64,000 nt of DNA. Source: Ruegeria marisrubri (GTDB lineage: Bacteria > Pseudomonadota > Alphaproteobacteria > Rhodobacterales > Rhodobacteraceae). The position numbers and the translations under genes are program-made. Location of the stretch: the NCBI RefSeq assembly GCF_001507595.1, contig NZ_LQBQ01000012.1:656872-720871 (forward strand), in the 5' to 3' direction. The notes under the pieces were generated by a model that was given only the letters and a program-made list of their open reading frames with translations, was not told the DNA's origin and did not search any database. Positions 48,768 to 56,458 of the stretch are shown here, in pieces; positions within the stretch are counted from its first letter, which is position 1; each line of letters starts with the position of its first letter.

Positions 48768-49217
48768 ATGATCCCAATGCCTACAGCCTACCGGTTGGTT
48801 GCCGCCTGTTGCCTCGCGGTGCTGGCCTTCATCGTTTCCAGCCAGGTCATCAACCTGAGCCCGGAAGGCACGAACTTCGGTTATTTCACCTATGTGAATA
48901 TCGGGTTGGGAGTCATCTGCGGCTGGGTGGTCATGGGCAAGCGCACCGGGCGCGGCATCACCGCCGCGATCAACAACGGCCTGACGGGGATGGTGGCGCT
49001 GGTGTTCTGGGGTCTTTTCGTGCAGGGCACCAACGAGATGTTCAAGCTGGCCATGCGCCATCGCTATGACGGGCCGTTCGAAGCGGTTCTGGGCATTTTC
49101 CAGCTCGGCGTGGAGTATGGAAAAGTCCTTTTGGAGCCGCATATCATCTGGACCCTGCTCATCGGCGGCGTCGTATCCGGTCTGCTGACCGAGCTGGCCT
49201 GGCGCCGGTGGCGGTGA
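48768..49217 (+). CDS. trgA: TrgA family membrane protein (tellurite resistance)
   Basis: This 149-residue protein has about four hydrophobic segments (near 7-25, 39-57, 68-90 and 120-142). It includes NLSPEGTNFGYFTYVNIGLG and the VVMGKRTGRGITAAINNGLT segment. It matches TrgA of Rhodobacter sphaeroides, where trgA, trgB and cysK lie together and increase tellurite resistance. Gene order here is the same. Its molecular activity is unknown. It is six bases downstream of cfa, so the two are likely cotranscribed. Confidence 0.85.
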   Translation: MIPMPTAYRLVAACCLAVLAFIVSSQVINLSPEGTNFGYFTYVNIGLGVICGWVVMGKRTGRGITAAINNGLTGMVALVFWGLFVQGTNEMFKLAMRHRYDGPFEAVLGIFQLGVEYGKVLLEPHIIWTLLIGGVVSGLLTELAWRRWR

Positions 49218-49254
49218 GTCTCGTCTCAATGATCTGAATGAAAGACCACATTTC

Positions 49255-50376
49255 GTGAGCAATCTGTTTTTCTACGGCACCTTGCGGCATGCGCCGCTTC
49301 TGGAACTCGTGCTGGGGCGCCCGGCCTCTGATATCGATGCGACACCGGCAGTATTGCAGGACCATGCGGTTCATGCAGTGCGCGAACAGGCTTTCCCGAT
49401 GATCCTGAAGGCGCCGGGCGAACAGGCCGAAGGGATCCTGGTGCGTGGTCTGAGCGAGGAGGACATAGCGCGTCTGGAGTTCTACGAGGGCGGCTTTGAC
49501 TATGATCTGGAGACGCGCTGGGTCGATCTGCCCGATGGGACGCGAGCCGAGGCCGAGGTTTTCTATCCCGAGGCCGGGCTGTGGCAGCCGGGCGATCGTT
49601 GGTCACTGGAGGCCTGGGCCGAGCAATGGGGCGAACTGACCCTGCTGGCTGCGGAAGAGGTCATGGCCTATTGCGGGCGTGTCGATGCCAAGCGGATCGC
49701 CCGTAGCTTCCCGGCGATCCGCATGCGGGCCTGGGCGCGTATCGCCGCCCGGTCACGGGTGACCGGCGATGCGCGCGATGTATCCCGAGATGTGATCGTC
49801 CATGATCGAAGACATGCCTATGTCGACTATTTCGGGATGGATGAGATCGACTTGCAATATCGCCAGCACGACGGATCCATGGGGCCGGTTCTGAGGCGCA
49901 ACGGTCTGATGACTGGGCAGGCGGTGATCGTTCTGCCTTATGATCCGGTGCGTGACACGGTGCTGCTGATCGAGCAGTTCCGCGCGCCGGTCTACCTGAT
50001 TGGTGACCCCGAACCCTGGATGTGGGAAGCGGTGGCCGGCATGATCGATCCCGGGGAAACGCCGGAAACAACCGCGCACCGCGAGGCCATGGAAGAGGCC
50101 CATATCGAGCTGAAGGGGCTCGAATACGCAGGGGGAGCCTATTCGTCCTGCGGTTCCTCCACCGAGTATGACCATCTCTATGTCGGGCTGGCTGATCTGT
50201 CCAGGACCGTGAACAATGGCGGAGTCGACAGGGAGGGCGAGGACATACGCAGCCATATCCTGCCATTTGCCGAGTTCATGCAATGGGTGGAAGACCACAG
50301 GATCAAGAGCCTGCAACTGCTGTCGCTGGCGCATTGGCTGGCGCGGCACCGCGACCGGCTGCGCGGGCAGGGTTGA
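49255..50376 (+). CDS. trgB: TrgB: gamma-glutamylcyclotransferase-like domain fused to NUDIX hydrolase
   Basis: This 373-residue two-domain protein starts with a GGCT/AIG2-like domain (about 1-130; SNLFFYGTLRHAPLLELVLG, ILVRGLSEEDIARLEFYEGG). It ends with a NUDIX pyrophosphatase domain (about 185-365) whose nudix box is GMIDPGETPETTAHREAMEE, of ADP-ribose/nucleoside-diphosphosugar hydrolase type. A GTG start at 49255 is required to include the first beta strand. It lies between trgA and cysK. The fusion links glutathione-type gamma-glutamyl chemistry with nucleotide clean-up, but no reaction has been shown for it that I can state. Confidence 0.85.
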   Translation: MSNLFFYGTLRHAPLLELVLGRPASDIDATPAVLQDHAVHAVREQAFPMILKAPGEQAEGILVRGLSEEDIARLEFYEGGFDYDLETRWVDLPDGTRAEAEVFYPEAGLWQPGDRWSLEAWAEQWGELTLLAAEEVMAYCGRVDAKRIARSFPAIRMRAWARIAARSRVTGDARDVSRDVIVHDRRHAYVDYFGMDEIDLQYRQHDGSMGPVLRRNGLMTGQAVIVLPYDPVRDTVLLIEQFRAPVYLIGDPEPWMWEAVAGMIDPGETPETTAHREAMEEAHIELKGLEYAGGAYSSCGSSTEYDHLYVGLADLSRTVNNGGVDREGEDIRSHILPFAEFMQWVEDHRIKSLQLLSLAHWLARHRDRLRGQG

Positions 50377-50460
50377 TCCGCATCGGGTTTGCCATGACCG
50401 CTTGTGGTCGCGTCGGGCCGACTGTAAATCTGAACACTGAACGAATATTGAGAGGGCACC

Positions 50461-51495
50461 ATGCGCATTGCACGCGATCTGGCGGACGCCGTTGGCAAAA
50501 CACCTCTGATCCGGCTGCGCCGCGTCAGCGAGGAAACCGGATGTGAAATCCTCGGCAAGGCCGAATTCATGAATCCGGGGCAATCGGTCAAGGATCGGGC
50601 GGCGCTGTACATCATCAGGGATGCCGTCGCGCGCGGCCAGCTCAAGCCGGGCGGAACCATCGTCGAGGGAACCGCGGGCAACACCGGAATCGGTCTGGCG
50701 CTGGTCGGCGCCTCGATGGGCTTCAAGACCGTTATCGTGATTCCCGAAACGCAGTCGGAAGAGAAAAAGGACATGCTGCGGCTGGCGGGCGCGCAGCTGG
50801 TCCAGGTGCCGGCGGCACCATACCGCAACCCCAACAACTTCGTCCACTATTCGCGCCGCTTGGCCGAGGAACTGGCCAAGACGGAGCCGAACGGCGCGAT
50901 CTGGGCCAACCAGTTCGACAATGTGGCCAACCGTCAGGCGCATGTGGAGACCACCGGTCCCGAAATCTGGGAGCAGACCGAAGGCAAGGTTGACGGGTTC
51001 ATCTGCGCCGTGGGCTCGGGCGGGACGCTGGCCGGCGTGTCCGAGGCACTCAAACCCAAGGGCGTCAAGATCGGCCTGGCCGATCCGATGGGGGCCGCGC
51101 TCTATTCCTACTACACCACCGGCGAACTGGCGATGGAGGGCGGCTCGATCGCCGAAGGGATCGGTCAGGTGCGTATCACCAAGAACCTCGAAGGATTCCG
51201 GCCGGATTTCGCCTGTCAGATTTCCGACAACGAGGCGCTGCCCTATATCTTCAACCTGCTGCGCGAGGAGGGGCTGGTCATGGGGGGATCGACCGCGATC
51301 AACATCGCCGGTGCCGTTCGCATGGCCAGGGAGATGGGGCCGGGACATACGATCGTTACCGTCCTGTGCGACTATGGAACCCGCTATCAGTCCAAGCTGT
51401 TCAACCCCGAATTCCTGCGTGAAAAAGAGCTGCCCGTGCCGGACTGGATGACCGAAGCACCACGCAGCATTCCCGGCGTGTTCGAGGACGTGTAA
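50461..51495 (+). CDS. cysK: Cysteine synthase A (O-acetylserine sulfhydrylase)
   Basis: This 344-residue PLP enzyme makes cysteine from O-acetylserine and sulfide. It has the PLP-lysine segment NPGQSVKDRAALYIIRDAVA, the substrate loop EGTAGNTGIGLALVGASMGF, the phosphate-binding AVGSGGTLAGVSEALK and a C-terminal PLP-ring contact region. It is slightly longer than E. coli CysK (323). In Rhodobacter, cysK next to trgAB contributes to tellurite resistance, presumably by supplying thiols. The TAA overlaps the ATG of the next gene (TAATG). Confidence 0.94.
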   Translation: MRIARDLADAVGKTPLIRLRRVSEETGCEILGKAEFMNPGQSVKDRAALYIIRDAVARGQLKPGGTIVEGTAGNTGIGLALVGASMGFKTVIVIPETQSEEKKDMLRLAGAQLVQVPAAPYRNPNNFVHYSRRLAEELAKTEPNGAIWANQFDNVANRQAHVETTGPEIWEQTEGKVDGFICAVGSGGTLAGVSEALKPKGVKIGLADPMGAALYSYYTTGELAMEGGSIAEGIGQVRITKNLEGFRPDFACQISDNEALPYIFNLLREEGLVMGGSTAINIAGAVRMAREMGPGHTIVTVLCDYGTRYQSKLFNPEFLREKELPVPDWMTEAPRSIPGVFEDV

Positions 51496-53939
51496 TGCGC
51501 GGCCTGGGCCGCTACCTGTTCGCGCTTGTTGCAGCGCTGCTGTTGAGTTTTGGCAGCGGCGCCCAGGCGCAACTGTCGGAAGAACAGACCGAGTTTTACA
51601 AGGAATGGCTTGCGACCGCCGAGCGGGCCGAGGAGGTGGTCGAGGCCGATCGGGCTTCGAACGCGGCGTTCGAGGCTTTGCGGTCAGAGATTGCGGGCTA
51701 TCGCGATGTCTTCAACAAGACGCGGACAGCCAACGGCGAACGGATCAAGACGCTGGAAAGCCAGCTGAACGCCTTGGGGCCAAAGCCCGAAGACGGAGCC
51801 GAAGAACCCGAGGACATAGCGGCGTTGCGCGCGCATCTGGAAGGGGAACTGGACAGGCTGCGCGTGCCCCGGATCATTTCCGAAGAGGCGTATTTCAGGG
51901 CTACTGGCCTGATCAGCGAGATCGACAACATCATCCGTGAAAGACAGGCCCAGGAACTGCTGCAGCGCGGTCCGTCACCTCTGAACCCACGCTACTGGCC
52001 AAGGGCCTTGGAGGACATAAGGGAGGCCGGCCACTCACTGGCAAACGAGATTCGGGCCAACTTCAAAACGGCGGTTGTTCACGAAAAGATTCAAAATAAC
52101 GCTCCGGCGATTTTCGTGCTTGTCGTGGTGGGCTTTGTCCTGATCTGGCGGGGCAAGCGGTGGTCTGAACGGGCCGGCGACTATCTGCGTTCGCTGGGCG
52201 GCAACGGCACGGGTGTATGGACCTTCATCGTTTCCCTTTTCCGTATCCTGCTGCCTTGGGCGGGCGTTCTGGCGCTGACCCATGCGGTGAACCTGACCGG
52301 GGTCCTGGGGCTGAGGGGAACGCTTTTGCTGCAGCAGATACCGCTTTGGGCCGCGGCAATTTTCTATTTCGACTGGATCGGTCGCCAATTGTACGTGGCG
52401 AGCGCCATGAACCGCTTTCAACGGTTTTCCACCGCCCAGATATCCGAGATGCGGATTCACATCGATCTGCTGGCCGTCATGCTGGTGCTGCATGGGATGG
52501 CCCAGCAGTTCGAGCAGATCGAGAACGTCTCGGACGCAACGCGCGCGGTCGTGGGCTTCCCGATCATCGTGGCGACAGCCGTCCTGCTGCTGAGAATACG
52601 ACAGATCCGAGGGCGTGATGATCTTGGGGAGGACCAGGACGGTACGTCCTCTGCTCGCTCTGCAGGGTTCAGCCAGATCGTCGAGATCATCCGGCGTGGG
52701 CTGTTGTTCCTTGCGTTCGGGGCACCGGTTCTGGCAGCTTTCGGGTTTTCCAACGCGGCCGAAGCGATCATCTTTCCTACGGTCAAAACTCTCGCCCTCA
52801 TTGCTGCGCTCATCATCTTCCAGGGCTTTCTCAGCAGCGTCTACGGCTGGATAACAGGCAAGGGTGAGGCTGCGCAGGACTCGTTGTTCAATGTGCTGGT
52901 CGGTTTTGTCCTCGCTCTGTTCTCGATCCCGATCATCGCCATCTACTGGGGCGCCCGCGAAGCGAACCTGCGCGAATTCTGGTCGAAGATCCTGGAGGGG
53001 TTCCAGATCGGCGGAGTCACCATTTCGCCGACCAATTTCTTCACCTTCGTAATCATCTTCCTCGTCGGATACGGCGCGACCAAGGTGTTCCAGAGCAGTT
53101 TGCGCGGCTCGCTGCTGCCCAAGACCAAGCTCGACCCCGGCGCGCAAAACGCCATCGTGGCCGGGACGGGATATGTCGGTATCTTCATCGCGGCCCTGAT
53201 TGCCATCACGCTGGCGGGGTTTGACCTTTCGTCGCTGGCCATCGTCGCCGGTGCTCTGTCGGTCGGCATCGGCTTTGGCCTGCAGACCATCGTTTCCAAC
53301 TTCGTGTCGGGCATCATCCTGCTGATCGAGCGGCCGATTTCGAAAGGCGACTGGATCGATGTGAACGGCATGATGGGCTATGTCCGTGACATTTCGGTGC
53401 GCTCGACCCGGATCGAAACCTTCGACCGGACCGACGTGATCGTGCCGAACTCGGACCTGATCAGCGGGGTGGTGACCAACTACACCCGCGGCAACACGGT
53501 GGGCCGCGTGATCGTGCCGGTCGGCGTGGCGTATGGAACCGACACCCGCAAGGTCGAGACTATTCTGCGAGAGATCGCCAATGCGCATCCTATGGTTCTG
53601 GCGAACCCGGCACCGTCCATCGTGTTCCAGGGGTTCGGCGCGGATTCGCTGGATTTCGAGATCCGGGCGATCCTGCGCGACGTGAACTGGGTGTTGTCGG
53701 TGAAGTCGGACATGAACCACGAGATCAACCGACGCTTTGCCGAAGAGGGCATCGAGATTCCCTTTGCGCAGCGAGATGTATGGCTGCGCAACCCTGAAAC
53801 CTTGACGGGCGCCATGGTTGCGCCTGAAACGCAAAAGGCGCCGCCGGTGTCCGAGCCGGGCCGCGCGTCGTCGGAGCCGGCTGCGATGACCGAAGCGGAT
53901 CTGGACGCCGATGGAGGCGGGGATGGAGACGGCCGATGA
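51495..53939 (+). CDS. MscS-type mechanosensitive channel with DUF3772 domain
   Basis: This 814-residue inner-membrane protein has a signal peptide (to about residue 26, ending AQAQ), then a periplasmic helical/coiled-coil part (about 30-120) and a DUF3772 domain (about 120-180). Many transmembrane helices follow (about 200-540), then the MscS core (about 550-770) with VAGALSVGIGFGLQTIVSNF lining the pore, ERPISKGDWIDVNG in the beta domain and VPNSDLISGVVTNYTRGN. A Pro/Ala/Glu-rich tail ends it. It releases solutes on hypo-osmotic shock. It is translationally coupled to cysK upstream and AlaX downstream. Confidence 0.92.
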   Translation: MRGLGRYLFALVAALLLSFGSGAQAQLSEEQTEFYKEWLATAERAEEVVEADRASNAAFEALRSEIAGYRDVFNKTRTANGERIKTLESQLNALGPKPEDGAEEPEDIAALRAHLEGELDRLRVPRIISEEAYFRATGLISEIDNIIRERQAQELLQRGPSPLNPRYWPRALEDIREAGHSLANEIRANFKTAVVHEKIQNNAPAIFVLVVVGFVLIWRGKRWSERAGDYLRSLGGNGTGVWTFIVSLFRILLPWAGVLALTHAVNLTGVLGLRGTLLLQQIPLWAAAIFYFDWIGRQLYVASAMNRFQRFSTAQISEMRIHIDLLAVMLVLHGMAQQFEQIENVSDATRAVVGFPIIVATAVLLLRIRQIRGRDDLGEDQDGTSSARSAGFSQIVEIIRRGLLFLAFGAPVLAAFGFSNAAEAIIFPTVKTLALIAALIIFQGFLSSVYGWITGKGEAAQDSLFNVLVGFVLALFSIPIIAIYWGAREANLREFWSKILEGFQIGGVTISPTNFFTFVIIFLVGYGATKVFQSSLRGSLLPKTKLDPGAQNAIVAGTGYVGIFIAALIAITLAGFDLSSLAIVAGALSVGIGFGLQTIVSNFVSGIILLIERPISKGDWIDVNGMMGYVRDISVRSTRIETFDRTDVIVPNSDLISGVVTNYTRGNTVGRVIVPVGVAYGTDTRKVETILREIANAHPMVLANPAPSIVFQGFGADSLDFEIRAILRDVNWVLSVKSDMNHEINRRFAEEGIEIPFAQRDVWLRNPETLTGAMVAPETQKAPPVSEPGRASSEPAAMTEADLDADGGGDGDGR

Positions 53940-54658
53940 GCACTGACATGCTGTTCCGGGAGAATGCCTATCTGCGCGTGTCCGAGGCCACCGTGACTGG
54001 CCACACTGATGAGGGCGGCGTGATCCTCGACCGCAGCCTGTTCTACCCGACCGGTGGCGGGCAGCCCGGCGACAGCGGCCGGCTGGAGTGGTCCGGTGGT
54101 GAGATGTCGGTGGCGACGGCGGTCAAGGGGCAGGGTGCTGAGATCGTTCTGGTCCCGGCCGAAGGGAGCAGCCTGCCACCGGTCGGCGCACCCGTGACGC
54201 AGCATCTGGACTCGGATCGCCGCTATCGTCACATGCGGGTCCATACCGCCTTGCACCTGCTGTCCGTTGTCCTGCCGTTCGAGGTATCCGGCGGCGCGAT
54301 TGGCGCGGAAAAGGGACGGCTTGATTTCAACATGCCCGAGGCGCCGCAGGACAAGGAGGCGCTGCGACAGCAGCTGCAGGCCTTGATTGATCAGGACCTT
54401 CCCGTGACCGAGGACTGGATCACCGACGAGGAACTGGACGCCAATCCCGGTCTGGTCAAGACGATGTCGGTTTCGCCGCCCCGGGGCTCGGGCCGCGTGC
54501 GGCTGATCAGAATCGGGGAGGGGCCGGATCAGATCGACCTGCAACCCTGCGGCGGCACCCATGTGGCCCGCACGGGCGAGATCGGGCCTATCCGTCTGGG
54601 AAAGATCGAGAAAAAGGGCAAGCAGAACCGCCGGGTCTATTTGCATCTGGATCGTTGA
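53936..54658 (+). CDS. AlaX alanyl-tRNA editing protein
   Basis: This 240-residue trans-editing hydrolase clears serine or glycine from mischarged tRNA-Ala. It has an N-terminal beta domain with RSLFYPTGGGQPGDSGRLEW and a zinc site in HMRVHTALHLLSVVL. The second metal-binding box is PCGGTHVARTGEIG near the C-terminus. This corresponds to the editing domain of AlaRS without the aminoacylation part. The ATG overlaps the channel gene stop (ATGA). The next feature is a tRNA-Ser gene, about 56 bp downstream. Confidence 0.93.
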   Translation: MSTDMLFRENAYLRVSEATVTGHTDEGGVILDRSLFYPTGGGQPGDSGRLEWSGGEMSVATAVKGQGAEIVLVPAEGSSLPPVGAPVTQHLDSDRRYRHMRVHTALHLLSVVLPFEVSGGAIGAEKGRLDFNMPEAPQDKEALRQQLQALIDQDLPVTEDWITDEELDANPGLVKTMSVSPPRGSGRVRLIRIGEGPDQIDLQPCGGTHVARTGEIGPIRLGKIEKKGKQNRRVYLHLDR

Positions 54659-54714
54659 TTGGATGCAAACACCCCTTGCAAATCCCGATCTGTTGGTCCA
54701 AATATCCCCGGCAC

Positions 54715-54804
54715 GGAGAGGTGGCCGAGTGGTCGAAGGCGCACGCCTGGAAAGTGTGTAGGCGGGAAACCGTCTCCAGGGTTCGAATCCCTGTCTCTCC
54801 GCCA
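54715..54804 (+). tRNA. tRNA-Ser (anticodon GGA)
   Basis: This 90-nt tRNA has a 7-bp acceptor stem (GGAGAGG with TCTCTCC, one G-U pair), a D-arm GCCGAGTGGTCGAAGGC, and the anticodon GGA in CCTGGAAAG. A long class II variable arm, a T-arm with GGTTCGAATCC and an encoded CCA complete it. GGA reads UCC and UCU codons. Everything downstream within the window looks accessory, so the 3' end may have been an integration site. Confidence 0.95.
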
Positions 54805-54900
54805 CCCACCTAAATTATTAATATTAATAAGAAAAACACCGGATTTTCGGTCGATTTTTCCGTGCCTTACGTCTCCACCGCCCATTCAGAGACTCACCTG

Positions 54901-54937
54901 AGAGACCGTTTCGCCAGCAATGGCGCGATGGGTCTCT
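54901..54937. repeat. Inverted repeat / hairpin near the tRNA
   Basis: The outer stem AGAGACC (54901-54907) pairs with GGTCTCT (54931-54937), and the inner stem CGCCA (54912-54916) with TGGCG (54921-54925). There is no T-run. It could be a weak terminator for the tRNA or a recombination-related structure. Confidence 0.5.
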
Positions 54938-54973
54938 GGGGAGCGCATCGACCGGTTCGGTTTTGGCCGGAAT

Positions 54974-55109
54974 TTCCCTGCGTGCAGGGAATTTGCAGGG
55001 AATTTTTCAGATTTTGCCTCGAATTGACGCTTTCGGCCCTGATTTGATGATCTGAATCAGTACGTTACAGACGAGTTCCCTGCTGCCGCAGCAGGGAACA
55101 TGCAGGGAA
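54974..55109. repeat. Cluster of GCAGGGAA repeats in both orientations
   Basis: The octamer GCAGGGAA occurs at 54984-54991, 54995-55002, 55091-55098 and 55102-55109. Its complement TTCCCTGC occurs at 54974-54981 and 55076-55083. The arrangement (one inverted plus two direct copies) is repeated twice, so it looks like two related sites. It lies directly beyond the 3' end of a serine recombinase remnant and may be a binding or crossover region; this is inferred. Confidence 0.6.
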
Positions 55110-55169
55110 TTCCGATGTCGAATGGACCCGGACACGGTGCCGGAATAGCGGCTCGGCCCGACCCGCCGC

Positions 55170-55640
55170 TCAGATCCCGTAGAGTCGTTCCTGGTCCTGC
55201 CAATTGAGGGGGATCGGGCGCTGCAGGATCCGGTGCAGGGTGAGCTCTGGCGGCAGCGTACCGTCGCAGATGGCGCGCTGGAGCTTCGGGGAGAGGAAGG
55301 CGAGGGGCGCGCGGGTCCGGATGAAGGCATCATGATGTCCGGCCTTGTGTGCGATTGCGGCGAGCGGGGTTCCGTTGCGCAGCGCTGTGATCCATCGATG
55401 CGCGCCAGATAGCGTGCGCAGCAGCACCGGATCGGGTTCGGGAATGGGGGTGCCTGCCAGCAGCTTCGCTTCGACACCGCGGCGGCGCAGATGAACCGGC
55501 GCCGAGAGGTCTAATAGGTCCGGAGAAAGGTCGCTGGCGGGGAGATGCAACACTTCGGACAGGATGGCGGCATCGAGCATTAGCAGGATCTCCCTCGGCG
55601 CGATGGTGCCACTGACAAGGATGCGGCGGAGCAAGTCAGG
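55170..55640 (-). pseudogene. Serine recombinase family, C-terminal remnant
   Basis: The frame ending at 55170 carries a C-terminal block seen in large serine recombinases of Rhodobacteraceae elements. It includes LSAPVHLRRRGVEAKLLAGT, DPVLLRTLSGAHRWITALRN, FIRTRAPLAFLSPKLQRAIC and PIPLNWQDQERLYGI. The catalytic N-terminal resolvase domain and zinc-ribbon part are absent. The open frame continues to 55733, but that part is antisense to a methyltransferase fragment and has no recombinase resemblance. About 150 codons of a 500-700 codon gene remain, so it cannot be active. Confidence 0.65.
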
Positions 55641-56036
55641 TTCGGCAAACATGGCCGTAGCCGTTCCAACGTCTGGACCTATCCTGGCGCGACAGGTGGG
55701 CGGGGGGACGATGACGACGACTTCCATGTGCATCCGACTGTCAAGCCGATCCGGCTGGTCATGGATGCACTTCTCGATGTGACCGGCCCCGGTAATCTGG
55801 TGGTCGATCCCTTTCTCGGCTCAGGGACGACGCTGCTTGCAGCCGAGCGCACGTGCCGGCGCTGCATTGGGGTCGAGATCGAGCCGGCCTACGTCGATCT
55901 CGCAATCCGGCGCTGGCAGGCGATGACAGGCGGGCAGGCCATACATGCCGAGACTGGCGAGCGCTTCGATGACCGAGCCGCGCGAACCCGTGCAGGTCAA
56001 ACTCCTGACGAACAACATTCACCGGAGGACTTCTGA
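55620..56036 (+). pseudogene. Phage-type DNA methyltransferase, C-terminal remnant
   Basis: In the frame ending at 56036 the residues GKHGRSRSNVWTYPG, HVHPTVKPIRLVMDALLDVT and DPFLGSGTTLLAAERTCRRC form the C-terminal half of a beta-class (permuted) N6-adenine/N4-cytosine methyltransferase. This half includes the SAM-binding DPFLGSGTT motif. The catalytic DPPY half and the start codon are missing, and the 5' boundary falls where the opposite-strand recombinase remnant begins. The stop overlaps the DUF5681 ATG (TGATG), preserving a phage operon order. Confidence 0.75.
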
Positions 56037-56458
56037 TGAGCAGTTCGAACAAAGGCAAGAAGGACTACGACATCGGCTACGGCAAGCCCCCGAAACACAC
56101 ACAGTGGCAGAAGGGGCAGTCCGGGAACCCAAATGGGAAGAAGAAGGGTAAGGGGCTCGCCCAGTACCTCCTGGAAGCCGGCGAGGAGGAAAAGGCTTTC
56201 CTAGTGGACGGCAAGGAAGTCGTCATGCCGGTGAATGCGGCGCTCGCGAAACAGATCTACGCGGACGCGATCAAAGGCAAGCACCAATCGGCCAAGCTTG
56301 CCTTCGATGCCCAGAAAGCGCTGGCCGGCGACGTTCCGTCCTTGGAGGCAGTACTTGTGGGGCCAGAAGAGTTCGAAGTCGCGCGTGGTCATGCCGATTG
56401 GCTGAAGCTCATCGAAGATGCCTTCGGTGAAGCCGGGGAGGACGACGACGATGAATGA
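56036..56458 (+). CDS. DUF5681 domain-containing protein (phage-associated)
   Basis: This 140-residue protein starts with the DUF5681 signature GYGKPPKHTQWQKGQSGNPN followed by a Lys-rich GKKKGKG. The helical middle contains NAALAKQIYADAIKGKHQSA and the tail is very acidic (EAGEDDDDE). Such genes commonly stand immediately before a large terminase gene and may play a small-terminase or packaging role, which is not proven. A GGAGG site precedes the ATG. It overlaps the terminase gene by eight bases. It appears intact although its neighbours are broken. Confidence 0.82.
   Translation: MSSSNKGKKDYDIGYGKPPKHTQWQKGQSGNPNGKKKGKGLAQYLLEAGEEEKAFLVDGKEVVMPVNAALAKQIYADAIKGKHQSAKLAFDAQKALAGDVPSLEAVLVGPEEFEVARGHADWLKLIEDAFGEAGEDDDDE

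Larger units (their letters stand above)
54805..55169. other. Gene-free segment downstream of tRNA-Ser
   Basis: About 365 bp follow the tRNA. The first 60 bp are AT-rich. A hairpin lies at 54901-54937 and a cluster of GCAGGGAA repeats at 54974-55109. No frame resembles a known protein. No second copy of the tRNA 3' end was found in the rest of the window. Confidence 0.65.

Noticed and set aside
54561..54885. Small open frames across the tRNA-Ser gene on both strands
   Set aside because: They cover a complete tRNA structure with encoded CCA and have no protein family resemblance.
54974..55109. CRISPR array made of the GCAGGGAA repeats
   Set aside because: The repeats are only eight bases, occur in both orientations and have no regular 30-40 base spacers; no cas genes are present.
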